Shown here: piece after piece, positions 33,596 through 44,960 of the stretch
Numbering within the stretch: position 1 is the stretch's first letter
How the letters are laid out: each line of letters opens with the position of its first letter
DNA from: Ischnura elegans
Taxonomy: Eukaryota; Arthropoda; Insecta; Odonata; Coenagrionidae
Reading direction: 5' to 3'
Assembly: GCF_921293095.1 (NCBI RefSeq)
Contig: NC_060246.1
Span: 132,184,198 to 132,248,197, forward strand
Length of the DNA: 64,000 bases
The notes under the pieces: model-generated
Told to the model about the DNA's origin: nothing
Database searches by the model: none
Seen by the model: the letters and a program-made list of their open reading frames with translations, nothing else
Position numbers and translations under genes: made by a program

Positions 33596-33866
33596 ACCAA
33601 CAAATACTGAGTTATGGCACCTTCATGGCATAATAGATTTGGAAACACTCAACAAATTGAATAACTGCATCACATCCTTATGCTGAGTTTTATCATATAT
33701 TCGATGATATTGAATAGGTTAAGGCTGCTCAAAAAACCGCATGTAGGGAAGTTGTAGATGAGTTTTACTCTTATGATTTTGGCGTGGCTGTGGATGCTGG
33801 GCACAATGTAGATCATGTGGGTGGAGGATGGTAGTATCCTCCTTTGGGAGCTTCTGGTTTGCCGCT
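33596..33866 (-). pseudogene. Array unit 2: broken exon copy
   Basis: Acceptor CTTTTACAG and donor GTAAGTCTG are intact. The frame matching unit 1 (ANQKLPKEDTTILHPHDLHC, AQHPQPRQNHKSKTHLQLPY) stops at TAA just after FFEQP. The rest still aligns with unit 1. Confidence 0.55.
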
Positions 33867-34229
33867 GTAAAAGGAAAATAAGCTTATTTACAATCAGGCA
33901 TCAGAGGGGCTTCAGTTCCCTCTTAATTTTTTTCCTTTGTGGCTACTACCTGCAATGCATGCACTGAAAAAGCTGCCTACCCTGGGCCAACTGTAGTATG
34001 AGACTACATTTATCGATATCATGACACTTCATAATCTCTGCTCCTAGCCAATGATTAATTAAACAGTCTGCATTCTGTAAACCGAGTATATAACTTATTT
34101 AAATAAATACATTCTTTTCTGATGCATTCAAATTGACAACAAAATATCAGTATATTCAACCCAAGCAACACCCAAACATTGAGTGAAAAAATTTCTTTTC
34201 AGGTACCTGTATATGTACATCGAAAACTT

Positions 34230-34512
34230 ACCCCCAAATGCTCAGGTACGGCACTCATCATGGCACAGTCATCCAGGAGAGATTCAGCTCATAAAAATCA
34301 GGTCATCAACTCCTGTAGTTGAATTTGGAGGTTGATCTCTTGGTTCATGACACTGAGTGGGTCGAGACTGGTCCACAACATCACTTGACATGTGAAGCAG
34401 TTGAAGATGATGGTCACTATTAGGATATTAGCTTGGCTGTGGCTGCTGGGCATAATATGGTTTTGGGTGGAGGTTAGTGGTAACCTCTGTATCGAAGTTT
34501 CAGATTCCCACT
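34230..34512 (-). pseudogene. Array unit 3: broken exon copy
   Basis: Splice-like borders remain (CTTTACAG, GGGTAAGT). The best frame GNLKLRYRGYH hits a stop and needs frameshifts to continue (QPPNSTTGVDD). It is still recognisable as a unit 1 relative. Confidence 0.5.
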
Positions 34513-34992
34513 GTAAAGGTAAATAGGTGCACTCATAATCAGGTATATAGCCATAAGGGCTTCAATCACAATAAACCACTCTATTGCTGTTAGCTGCAGT
34601 GACTTCATAGAATATCTGGACTTCACGGTATCTGAAATTGTGTAATACTTATCAAGTCTAAATCAAGCCACAGAACCTATTAAGCACCTTTTACTTCAAT
34701 TTAATGCCATAAAATCATTACTCAACCATTCTCAAAAGCATTTCGAATGGCTAAAAAGGAAGTTACTCCTAAAAATAGCAGAAAAATTGACATCTCACCA
34801 ACAATTTCTTTTGTCGGACTTGGACACAAGTACATTCATCAAACTGAAAATCCCACCACAAAAGGAATATGTTATCACTTTAGCCACATATCAACATTAA
34901 TCAAATTCATTATTTTTGGAAAAAACAGGAAAAAAAGACAAAAACATTGATAACCGAGATAAAATTAATCAAAGTCTCACCATACCAGACTT

Positions 34993-35258
34993 ACGAACAA
35001 ATACTGAGTTACAGCGCTAATTATGGCACGATAGATCTGATGTGACTCATCTCATCGAATCGGTTCATAACCTCCTGTGGCTGAGTTTAGAGTTTAATCA
35101 TTTGGTTATTGATACTATATAGGTTGAGGCTTCTCCACAACTCCTTTTGTCATGCAAAGCAGTTGAAATGATGGTTATTGACTTGACTGTGGCTTCTAGT
35201 CAAAATATAACTAATTTGGGAGGAGACATCTCCTTTGCTAGCTTTTAGTTCATCACAG
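34993..35258 (-). pseudogene. Array unit 4: broken exon copy
   Basis: Keeps the donor segment CAGTATTTGTTCGTAAGTCTG in order, but the acceptor has changed from ACAG to ACTG and the frame is interrupted. Confidence 0.45.
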
Positions 35259-35611
35259 TGAAAGGGGAATAGGTTCATTTACAATCAGGTCTGTAGACAG
35301 AGGGGCTTCAGCCGCCTCCGAATGCTTTATCCTTTGTGGATACCACCCACAATGCATCTCCTAGAGTACACTGTTGTATGAGACTACATTTATGGATATC
35401 ATTTCATTTCGTAATCTATGCTCCTAAACAATTACTAATTTGACCATCACCATTATGTATACCAAATATATAACTGATTTAAATATACGCATTCTTTTCT
35501 GATGAAAGCAAATTTACAGAAAAATGTCAGTATGCATAGGCAACCTGCATACCAACCAACCTTTGTGTGAAGTAAATTTCTCGCCACATGCTTGTTTATA
35601 AGGAAAACTTA

Positions 35612-35780
35612 CCTACACATGCTGAAGTAGGGCACTCATAACATCTCAATAATTCTGGAGTGATTCATCACATCGAATCGGTTCATAACCTCTTTTGGCT
35701 GAGTTTTGAGGTAGATCTATCTTGTTTGATGATACTGAAAGGATAGTGGTCATCTCCTTTGGGAGCTTCTGGTACACCAC
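35612..35780 (-). pseudogene. Array unit 5: shortened exon copy
   Basis: Acceptor CTTTTACAG followed by TGGTGTACCAGAAGC, and donor GTAAGTTTTCC. About 100 bp of the middle (the VEQPQ region) is missing compared with unit 1. Confidence 0.45.
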
Positions 35781-36271
35781 TGTAAAAGTTAAATAAGTAC
35801 ATTTATAACATGGCATGTGGCCAGAGGGGCTTCAGTCATAATTTATCAGGCTATATTTTGCTGAAATTATGGACATTTATACATCAAGCTATAAGTACCT
35901 ACCACCACAAATGGGACATGTGATCACTACACCTCCATAACACACTGGCCTAATAGACTACAAATTATCCAAAAAATGGAGCTCTGATGGGGCATTTTTA
36001 CTCAGAGCCTTTTAGTGGTTCACAATATGATAAATTTATTACATATAATCAACTACTCTCCTGGAATTTGAAATCTTCTGTCCCAAACCCTGAAAAATCT
36101 ATATTTTTCCAAAGATAAACTAAACCTCTTATTGCTACATGCTTGCTAGGTGTCATGTAGTTAGGCAAACGAGGGCGTGGATATGAATGAGATTGAGTCT
36201 TGCAGGAAAAGTAGGAAAAACACTATTAATACTGGTAGCATTGATTCAAAGTGTCCCCATGTCAGACTTAC

Positions 36272-36832
36272 CAAAAGAGCTGAGTCACAATGGCAGGAAA
36301 GTTCTGGAGAGACTAATCACTTGGAAACACATCATCACCTGCTCTGGTTGACTTTGGGGTGAATCATTTGGTTGATGGAATGACTGAGTTGAGGCTGCTC
36401 CACAACACCACTTGACATGCAAAGCAGTTGACAATGTGGATTACTCTGAGGGTATTGACATGACTGTGGCTGGTAAAATCTAAAATGGCACAGAAAATTT
36501 GAGCTTAGTTTATGTCCAGATATGAAATAAAATTCTCACGGCTGATAGTGCAACCATTTATCCTTTGTAGTCTGGTCTACCCCCTTGTCAACTTGCACTT
36601 GTTGTATTGGTTTCAATCAACGTGGCCATAAGGCCATGAAATTGGAGCTACGTATATATTGGACGTAGTCGTTTTTACATTACACCATTTCCTTGATACA
36701 TATTTTTTATTTGCAAAATTTACAGTGCATGTTTGATTAATACTGAGTTAATATAAGGAGTCATATGCATAATATGGATCATTGGGGAAGAATAGTGGTA
36801 TTCTCCTTTTTGGCAGCTCTGTGTTCCACACT
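36272..36832 (-). pseudogene. Array unit 6: exon copy split by an insertion
   Basis: The donor half lies at 36272-36475 and the acceptor half at about 36770-36832 (CCTTATACAG, then CTGCCAAAAAGGAG). About 300 bp of unrelated sequence lies between them, which explains most of the longer spacing to the next unit. Confidence 0.4.
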
Positions 36833-36962
36833 GTATAAGGTATATACATATGTATTGATAATAAGGTATTTAGCCAGAGGAGCTACAGCACCCTCCAAAT
36901 TTTTGGTGACCCGCTAACTTTTATTTTTATTATGCTCACAGTAAAAATGTTAATACATATAT

Positions 36963-37103
36963 AGAGTAATTCACATAAAAAAGAGCCTAAATTATAATAT
37001 TGATTAAATAAAAATCTCAGGAATTTATGGGTGAGAGAAAGAATAACATGTTTGCCATCAATTAACCAATTTTATGTGTGAATTTCTCTCGGTGAATTAC
37101 TCT
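36963..37103. repeat. Inverted 12-bp ends, possible small MITE
   Basis: AGAGTAATTCAC at 36963-36974 and its reverse complement at 37092-37103 bound 141 bp of AT-rich sequence between array units 6 and 7. Target duplications are not clear. Confidence 0.35.
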
Positions 37104-37211
37104 TTTAAGTCACATTATTAATATAAATTTAAAGAGTATTTCACATTGTTTAAGCAAATTAAATTGTAATCCTTAGTAAAATTGATCAAGGTATCCCCGT
37201 ATCAGACTTAC

Positions 37212-37500
37212 CAAAAAAAGCTGAAGTACAGAACTCATCAAGGCATGAAAGCTTTGGAGGGACTCATCACATCAAATCAGGTCATGACCTGTGACTGATT
37301 TGGAGATTGATAATTGGATTGATGATTTTTTTAGGGGTTTTTTCAGATTCTCAGATTCAGGCTCAGATTTTAGGCTGCTCCACAATACCACTTGACATGT
37401 GAAGCAGTTGAAAATGATGGTTTTTGATGTGGTTATCGATGTGGTTGTGGCTGCAGGGGACAATCAGCCACAGGTGGAGTGCCATTTAAACCTTGGTCGT
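37212..37500 (-). pseudogene. Array unit 7: partial exon copy
   Basis: The donor segment CAGCTTTTTTTGGTAAGTCTG and the CTTCACATGTCAAGTGGTAT block are present. The acceptor half is eroded. The 63-aa frame here runs in a different frame from unit 1 and is not a gene. Confidence 0.4.
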
Positions 37501-37834
37501 CTGAAATCATCAATCCAGCATTAATTAGATATACAATTTGGATGAAGAGGTGTGTGTGATTGTACAATATATCCTTCTTAATATTATAATAATAAAGCAG
37601 AATATATTTTCCATTGATTATTTACCTGCTAATGATAATAATCGATATGATTGAAAACTCAACACTAACATTTAAACCATATTTACTTTAAACAAGAATA
37701 TATAGACTATGAGCCCGCTTTTGCTCAAATACACCAGGTTAAAAAATTATCTTCTCATGTAAAGTTCTTTGATTCCAAACATTACACTATGTACATGCAA
37801 AATTTGTAGTCTCATGATTATAAGATGACATATA

Positions 37835-38094
37835 CAGTGCCACCGACTCCATGGGGCCTGAGGGGGCCCAAGCCCCCTCAAAAATTCATTATGGGTGTGA
37901 GAAAAAAATGTGTCAGGCTTGTCGATTTTCCCCAGAGTGTCCAGATATCAAGATTAAAGTTATCAGGGTTCTAATGTTGATCATATGACTCTTCTAAAAT
38001 GCTTAAAAAACTAAAAACTCAATACTTATAAAATTTCCCTGGGCAAGATCCCTGGTTTGGGCCCCCCAATATTTTTTCTAAGTCGGCACCCCTG
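37835..38094. mobile_element. hAT-type MITE, family 3, with exact 8-bp target duplication
   Basis: Begins CAGTGCCACCGACTCC and ends AAGTCGGCACCCCTG. It is flanked by the exact duplication GACATATA (37827-37834 and 38095-38102). 260 bp, noncoding. The ends differ from the family at 14494 and 45912. Confidence 0.88.
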
Positions 38095-38102
38095 GACATA
38101 TA

Positions 38103-39175
38103 GTACAATGCATCTGACAAATTCCTGTAATGGATATAAGCAGTTGTACCAATTACTGTCGGTAGAGAAATTTTGTGCTCTCCAGTTTGGTTTCGAATGA
38201 CTAATTACCAAAAAGAAACAACGGTAAGGTAATCACAGCATGATTGAAATGTTTGATTGGGTAATGTTTTTACATTTAACTTCAGAAATATAATTTAATA
38301 TGTAGTTACCTATATCATAGTTTTTAATAAATTAACCATTTTTTAGGATTTTCAAGGGAATATCCAACTTAAGTAATGCGTTACTCGAAAATAAGCCATT
38401 AATTGCTAACAAATTTAAATATCAGTTACATCAGTGGACAGTTTTCAGGGTTTGGTTTCGACTACTCCCCTTATGAATGAAAATGTGGCAAATGTTAAGG
38501 AAGCCTTCTAAAAAAATTTTTATTCCACCAGCTTAAAAAATAATCAATGGATATTTAAAAGAGACTTCTCAGATCTCTGGCCAATCATCGCAGAGAGTTA
38601 ATACAAACCACTAAGATGCCGCAGAAACTGCTTAACCACCTCCCCACCAAATACAATTCAAATCCACCACATAGTAAGACATAGATCTTTTCAGAAATTT
38701 TTTTATGTTTCAAAACCACAAATTTCACAGAAGAACAGATTCTTATCTATATTGTACACTGCCAGCTGAACAGGAATCAGGCAATAACACAGGCATCGTA
38801 GGGTTTGATTATTGGTTGATTTTTAAACAGGTATGTCCATGGCATTACTACCATATGTAATTGGCTATAAAATCGGTGGAAATTTTTTGATGTTGCTTGG
38901 AAGCAACATTGGGTTATAATATTTTAAATTCAATCAACCATAACACGCCAGTGCGGTCATTGTGAAAATGGCCACTGCTTCTTAATTTGCCTTATTTGAA
39001 TTTCCTTTCTGGATGACTTTTCCCAAAATTTAAGATACTTTTTTGTTATACTCACTATAGGATGCGTAAAATAGTTACTAAAATGAGTTCATTCTGCCTA
39101 GAATGCCAGCACAGTCATTCTGCTCAGCATATTATGGCTTTGGTTTTGTTTGATGATAAATCTGGTACATTTTTA
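38103..39175. other. Intergenic, no gene seen
   Basis: AT-rich. At 38888-38920 the words GATGTTGCTTGGAAGCAACA and TTGGGTTATAA recur with two differences at 54437-54470, so a dispersed repeat of unknown type is present. Confidence 0.45.
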
Positions 39176-39177
39176 CT

Positions 39178-39620
39178 GTACGCCATCAGCAATCCAACGA
39201 TTTGAACTTAGGATTTTTTCATTTATAGAGAAATCTTCCAGAATTGTTGGCACATTTAAGTATGGTTTCGCTAGTCGTGGGCCCTGGTCACTTTCATAGT
39301 GGCAAGGGCGTCTTTATCCTACTTTACTACTCCTATCTCTACCCTGGAGGCGTCGTTGGGCTCTTTATCGCGGTGGCGCCTCCATCCTTTTTCCTTCCCA
39401 ATCCTCTCCCCTCCCCGGGTGCGCGGGCGTATCAGTTGTAGTGCTGGGTCGCGGCCCCAATGCGTTGTAACCTTCTAAGGACCCCCTTGGGTCCTGATTC
39501 TATGTACACCATCAGTAATTCAACGAAATGATCGATACATTCTCCTCATTATAGAATAATCTTCTAGTTTTGTTGGCAAATTAAGCCATGGTTTCCCTTG
39601 TAGAGGGCCCCGTTGTCTCC
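39178..39620 (+). repeat. Direct repeat pair (39178-39290 and 39505-39620)
   Basis: The two segments share GTAC(A/G)CCATCAG, ATTCAACGA-like, TTATAGA, AATCTTC, TTGTTGGCA and TATGGTTTC-like words in order, about 327 bp apart. The sequence between is GC-rich (39290-39480) and noncoding. It may be two tandem copies of one repeat or a repeat with an insertion. Confidence 0.55.
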
Positions 39621-39920
39621 TTGAGAGAGTAGCCCTGCAAGCCCGCACAGGTTCCTCGTTTAACCTGCACACTATCAGCAGTTTTTTCCACAATAAGGAA
39701 TGTTAAATAACGAAATCAAAACCGAATTAAGGAAAGAAAACTCCTTAATTGTGCGGAATTTAGCCTATTTTTACAATTTTCTGTCGAGTAAGCGAAAAAA
39801 TACAAAAACAGTTACCAAAGCTCACCACGATGTAGCTATCTACACTATCTAGGAGTTCCCCAGGCCACCCATCCAATGGTAAATCAAATTGAGGAGAAAT
39901 TTTTCTTTATAAGATTAAAA

Positions 39921-40619
39921 TACGAGGGTCGTTTTTATTCAACCTCCGATCGCACAGCAAAAACACCATACAAGCGACAGGCGGGTACTGCGCGCATAGG
40001 AGCAGCAGTATCATTCACTACACTGCCTCAATTGATTCCCTCGCCAAAGTGCGCACGGTGGAGCGACAGCCAGAAAACTCGCCCAATGGCTTCAGCATTG
40101 ATATGTCTTTATCGATAAAAAAGATTTTTTAGAGCACTCTGGCTAGAGATTTAAAAAACATTACACCCATTCCCATTCAAAACGGTAGAGACACGCCGAT
40201 TTCCGTAAGTGTTATGATCCATGACAACGCCCGTCATCTCAGCGCTGATGCAGTCCAATTGTTCCTTGAGCAATTTCAATGGGACATTTTCGATCACCCG
40301 CCGTGCAATGTCAACCTAGTGCTGTGTGACTTCCATCTTTACGCCGAAATGAAGATGTGTCTAGGATAGAAGCGTTTTCAAACGGGCGATGAGCTTCAGG
40401 ACAAAGGTAAACTTCATTGAAAGTCATTGGCGGCAACAACCTATGAAAAAGTATAGTAAAGCTTGTGCGCAGGCACGACCAATTCCTCAATCGTAGAGGC
40501 GATTATGTCGAAAGGACACCACAAGTGTGCTCAATATTAGACTATGAAATAATTTTAGATAAATAATTTCATCTTCTGTTTATGGCCCATCGGAGCTTGA
40601 AAAAAAACGGCCCTCGTAT
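39921..40619 (+). mobile_element. Mariner-like element, internally deleted, with TIRs and TA targets
   Basis: The ends are TACGAGGGTCGTTTTTATTC and its near complement, bounded by TA on both sides. Inside, the plus strand reads MIHDNARHLSADAVQLFLEQ, then FDHPPCNVNLVLCDFHLY: the catalytic (H)DNA-region and second-half signature of mariner transposases, ending in a worn KRF and EAIMSKG. At about 700 bp the element has lost roughly the first half of its transposase and carries stops. In mariner the last catalytic residue follows the HPPYSPDLAPSD motif, here read as CDFH. Confidence 0.85.
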
Positions 40620-41160
40620 TTTCAGAAAAATAATCAGATGCACATGTTGTGGTGGCAATCGGCTGAAAATAAAAAAGCTCGTGTAAAAGAACGATTTCTA
40701 TTGGCATATGAAAGTTATTTCCTATTCATGAATTTAGACTTAGTTTCGAAGGCCGGCATTTTTTTCTCCACTGTCCAGTCTTTTCTGTATTGATAATTTT
40801 CGTTCATCGTCTGTTGCTGCTATCAATGAATCTTGGGTGACGTTTTTAATGAATCTTTCGACCGCCACTGGTGCGGCAAGGAAAATTTACACTCAAAGTT
40901 GAACGTTGCTCGCGCGATTTTTTAATTTCCTCTGTGGTAATACCCGGAAGTATCGTGGTCTCTCCCAATTCATCAGAAGGGGGTTGTCCTCTGCGTTGAA
41001 ATCTGGCAATTAAAAAAGTCACGGGTTGGCCGCCACGCGCACGCTTTTCCGTGCTACTTATATTTTTTCCACCCATTCCGTCTCACTTCCTCGCGGCTCA
41101 TTTCTCTAACCCGTTGGCATTTTGCTTGATTCGAGCTTTCGTGTTATCCCACGGTTAACG
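40620..41160. other. Intergenic, no gene seen
   Basis: Mixed composition. The 76-aa minus-strand frame at 40846-41076 is rich in R, G and T and has no recognised domain or splice context. Confidence 0.4.
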
Positions 41161-41164
41161 AATA

Positions 41165-41635
41165 TCCCATGATTACGTAATATTCAAACCCCGCTCTTTT
41201 GTAAAGGCTTTGTAGACCCCACATAATCTATTTATGGTTCTTCCCACTTGTTGGAGTTTCCATCCTAAACTCCCTAGCATATCTGTTACAAATTCATCCT
41301 TCTATATTTCCCTAGAGTAAACCTGGCTGCCTTTCTTCGAACTTTTTCAAGCCGCAGCAAGATTTATTTTTACAATGCGGATCCCGCACCGAAGTAGCAT
41401 ATTCAAGTACAGGTGGAACCATGGTTATGTGGACCATTTCTTTGATTTCCTTTTTACTCTCTTATATTTTTCCCATGGCCTGTTGCAGGGTTTTAAATGA
41501 TTTTCCCTCCACATGATCAATATGCATTCCCCAATCAAGTTTGGATGTGAAATTAACCCCCAAGTATTTATAATCGCTAGAGTTGGAAATATATTATACA
41601 TGAAATTAGCTAAGTAGTGCTTGACTGAAGGCAAT
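41165..41635 (-). mobile_element. LINE fragment of a second family (CR1/L2 or jockey-like RT C-terminus)
   Basis: The minus strand reads SDYKYLGVNFTSKLDWGMHI, DHVEGKSFKTLQQAMGKI, then in another frame VPPVLEYATSV and DPHCKNKSCCGLKK. The YKYLGV, PVLEYASxVWDPH and LEKVQRRAAR landmarks are the RT thumb region of this LINE type. It has several stops and frameshifts and is unrelated to the AASNQS family. Confidence 0.75.
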
Positions 41636-41639
41636 TTGT

Positions 41640-43130
41640 TCCCAATTTTTATTTATCTGTCACAAATTCCATTTATATGGATATATACCATTGCGACTGA
41701 CAGAAAAATCTCAAGATAATACTCTTGAAGGGTCAATATTAAAGGATATAAGTTTCCAGATGAAGTTGCGTAAGTGGCTTGTATCCATAATTGATTCGTG
41801 CCTGGCTGATTGCGCGTTTCCTCAAATCACTTCGATCAACCCTCTCGCCATAATGCATCTATGATATTCTGGAGAGCCGTGTGAAAGTACACTGTGCGCG
41901 CTTATTGATGCAGCTGAAGTGGATACATATCAGCATTGGAAGCGTCATTTAAAATGTCGATAGCAGCTTAAAATACCTCGAATTATAAGGTCAAGTACAC
42001 ACACATATACCTACAGAATCATTTTGCCTCTCATTATATCCTGTTATGAGTGCTGTCGGGTACCAATGATGCTTTTCAATTCCCAGTTTTCAAATATGGT
42101 AATCTAGTGTGTTCGAGTCATTGATAGCTTCTATACTCTTTCTTTTACATGAATTACCACTTTCCGCGTGGGGCGTATCAGTTTATTCACGGAATGAGCT
42201 TATATTTATCGCTTATCTTCCACATTCCGTTCCGTATATCTGCTAAAATCATAACGGCTTTAGATTCGTGTCGTTTTTGCTTGGAGATGAACGTCCTGTG
42301 ACTATGAGTTGTGGTGTCATTGGATGCATTTTCACGTCGTCCTTTGAAATTCAGTCAGTTTGAAATTTGGTATGAAATAATTTGAATTATAAATCGAGCA
42401 GCCCACGTAATTTTTGAGCCGAAATGACCCTTGACCACTGCCAGTTTTATTAAATCGTCGAACCTTTTGGTCTTTTCATATGAAGTAAAATATCTCAAAA
42501 CTTTTTTTGAAAATCCAGAAATTGCTAAACGAAGATCATGTTTTACTTTGACGGGCTTAAAAAACGCCGTTAGACAGTAGAATGAACGTAAAAAGACGTT
42601 TGTTGGCTCACTTTATAATAGGATTTGCAGATATATTTTTGCACCAAAGAAAAACATTCCAAAACTATTATTTGAGCTCCAATGTTTTCTTCTTTAATTT
42701 AATAAAATGTGAGTTTTCCCTCAATATATTTTAATGCACATATTGAAAGCTTAATTATTTTCGATAACTTAACGATAATTGTGTTCCTTCCTGGGTTGCA
42801 TAGTGATTAGCAGGTCCCCACTATTTCGTCGACATGAACATTTCGACCCATATGCGAGAATTAAATTGGAGCTAAGGCTCATTTTTGCGATACACTGTTA
42901 AAAATATTAGTACGTCTCCATTTAAGTTGGATTTTAGGTAGTAATGTCTTTAAATCATTCACAAAAAATTTGGGTGTCTTGGTTTTAATTTGAGCCCTTC
43001 ATTATCAAAAGTCTTTTTCTTGTTTACCGTTCCTGTTGGACCCGTTCAATTATTCTGATCGTATTTTTACCACCTTAGTTTTGACCATGGTCGCTCTGAT
43101 CAACACAATCATTTCCATTTTGTTCTCAAC
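41640..43130. other. Intergenic, no gene seen
   Basis: AT-rich sequence without a recognisable element. Confidence 0.5.
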
Positions 43131-43134
43131 ATGG

Positions 43135-43480
43135 TTGAGGGATGGCTACCCTGGACGCGTTGCGTTCTCCCCCTCCATACTCCTCATCTTGCCAAATAAA
43201 TTGCTTTTGCATATTTTATCACCACAGAGCATTTTCTTGGGAACTCATGAATTATTTTATCGTTTCTCATTTTTTTCCATTTCCCTTAAGCAATTATTAC
43301 GCTCTAAATGTTTTCTTTTTACAGTGAAGACGTTCCTTCAATGATTTTGCCTTTCTTTATGAGTGTGTCCATCACGCTCGAGATCTTTTTTACGTTTCAA
43401 GAGAGTCTGGAATGGGGGACACTCTTTCCCTAAAAATGTGGTTCATTTATAGTTATTCACTTACAGCCGAATGGCTATCC
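43135..43480. repeat. Downstream flank of gene B, homologous to 1-370
   Basis: Partner of the block at the left edge of the window. It lies 4.1 kb after the gene B stop, against about 1.5 kb for gene A. The extra distance holds a LINE fragment, a SINE and a hAT MITE, which explains the difference. The overlapping frames here are not conserved at the left-edge copy and are not genes. Confidence 0.7.
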
Positions 43481-43808
43481 AATTTTTTTCTAGTGCCTTT
43501 CTCCTATTTGTCCTATTATTAACACTTAAATTTTCTCTCGTATACAATGAATTGGCACTCATTTTTATCTATTCGTATATCCGATGCACTCTCTTAGGGC
43601 ATATTTACATTGACGTTTAACCATTTACAATTTTTCATTAAAAATCTAGACCAGGAAATAGGACCATAAATAGACAGAAGCGAAATATTGTTATCCTCAT
43701 TTCGCTATTTGATAAACCTAGCATTTTCGAATTTCGTTGGCCAGGAAACTGAACATATCATGAAATAACACGGTTTTAATTATCACAAGTGAGAAAATTG
43801 CAATCATG

Positions 43809-43823
43809 AGAGAGAGAGAGAGG
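43809..43823. repeat. (GA)n microsatellite
   Basis: A short uninterrupted run of GA dinucleotides (about seven units) in intergenic sequence. Confidence 0.85.
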
Positions 43824-43984
43824 AGCTTTGACGAATATGGAAATGACAACGGCCAGAAATCAGCTAGAAATCAACAAAATGAAAACTAAAACATTGGTAT
43901 GCATTAAAAGAGAGGAGACTAGGAAAAATAAAATTAAGCCAGGGAAAAAAGTCTTAAAGAGTTGAAAGAGTTTATTACCTAGGG

Positions 43985-44535
43985 AGCCGAATTACCAACG
44001 ACGCGACGCACGAAGCAAGAAAGCGATAGTCAGTAGAATAGTGGAGGCGAAGAGGACTTTCTAAAACAAACTTCTTACAGCTGAGAAAAAAAGTATAGAA
44101 ATAAGGAAAAAATTCATCAGGTGCTACGTATGGAGCATTTTTCTCTATGGAAGCGGGGCTTGAACGTTGACAGCAGCAGAGAAGTTAACAGTGAAATCAA
44201 GCAAAATGTGGAGCCATTGAAGAATGATAAAGATAGACCGAGTAAGTAATGAGGAAGACCTAAAAATAGTGGAAGATAAGAGAAGTCTTCTAAAAACCCT
44301 CGGGAGAAGACGGTAAAACTTGGTTGGCCACATTACGAGGCATGATGGTCTGGTGAAAACAATCGTAGAAGGACAAATGGAAGGGAAGAAGGGCAAGGGA
44401 CGGCCCCGAATGAATTACATATGACAGGTTATAAAGAATGTAAAAGAAAACAAATTCGTCGCAATGAAAAAGCTAGCGTATAGGAGCAAGGAATGGATAG
44501 CTGCGTCAAACCAATCTTGTAATTGTTGACAAATG
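43985..44535 (+). mobile_element. LINE 3' fragment
   Basis: The plus strand reads IVSRIVEAKRTF, CYVWSIFLYGSGA, TLTAAEKLTVKSSKMW, DRVSNEEDLKIVEDKRSLL, VGHITRHDGLVKTIVEGQME, GKKGKGRPRM and finally EWIAASNQSCNC with a stop. It is the longest copy in this window of the AASNQS family and is full of stops and frameshifts. It lies in the extra sequence downstream of gene B that is absent downstream of gene A. Confidence 0.8.
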
Positions 44536-44754
44536 ATAATTATGATGATGAGAGAAGTATCCTTCGTAAAAATAATAAATAATGGAGGAAAAATTAATTT
44601 AGTTTATTATAGCCCGTAAGTGAATCAAAATCATCATTTTTTATGGATTCCATCCCCTTCGCACGAAGAAAAACGAATATGTCACATTAATACTCAACCA
44701 TATCTTGCTCTTATCGAAATTTCAGGTTCTTATTCTGTTATTAGATTTCTCAAA

Positions 44755-44960
44755 TAATATCGTCACTGCGTGACAGCTTTATTGTTGGCCTTCCAAACCG
44801 TGGGCCCGGGTTCAAATCCCGAAGGTGGTGATGATTCGTTAGAAAAATATCGATCCCTGCTTGAGTACTGTGTGGAGCGCACCTAAAGATTGGCGTATCT
44901 CCCGTTCCCTTTCTACGTTCGAGAGTCCTCATTCCCAGAGGTCCATCGGCCGCCCACTCT
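44755..44960 (+). mobile_element. tRNA-derived SINE, plus strand
   Basis: CGTGGGCCCGGGTTCAAATC carries a B box, followed by CGAAGGTGG, CCCTGCTTGAGTACTGTGTG and a C/T-rich tail. It matches the minus-strand copy at 28135-28420. The A-box region is degraded. Confidence 0.65.

Larger units (their letters stand above)
32430..37500 (-). repeat. Decayed tandem array of seven exon-like units
   Basis: Seven related units in direct order. Their minus-strand donor-like sites lie at about 32945, 33595, 34228, 34992, 35610, 36270 and 37210, so spacings are about 620-760 bp, except one of about 940 bp that carries an insertion. Each unit has a CTTTTACAG-like acceptor, an exon of roughly 290 bp rich in Q, P, H and Y codons (AQHPQP, VVEQPQ, QPPNST), a CTCAGNATTTG segment and GTAAGTCTG. 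Intron landmarks are shared too (ACCAACAATTTATT, AAAAGGAACATCTGATCAC, AGAGGGGCTTCAG). Only the first unit keeps an open exon. It is a local amplification of an exon plus intron, with most copies pseudogenised. The parent gene is unidentified. Confidence 0.7.

Noticed and set aside
32430-37500. CRISPR-like or satellite array
   Set aside because: Units are long, diverged, and contain splice-like borders and coding-like segments; there are no short identical repeats with spacers.
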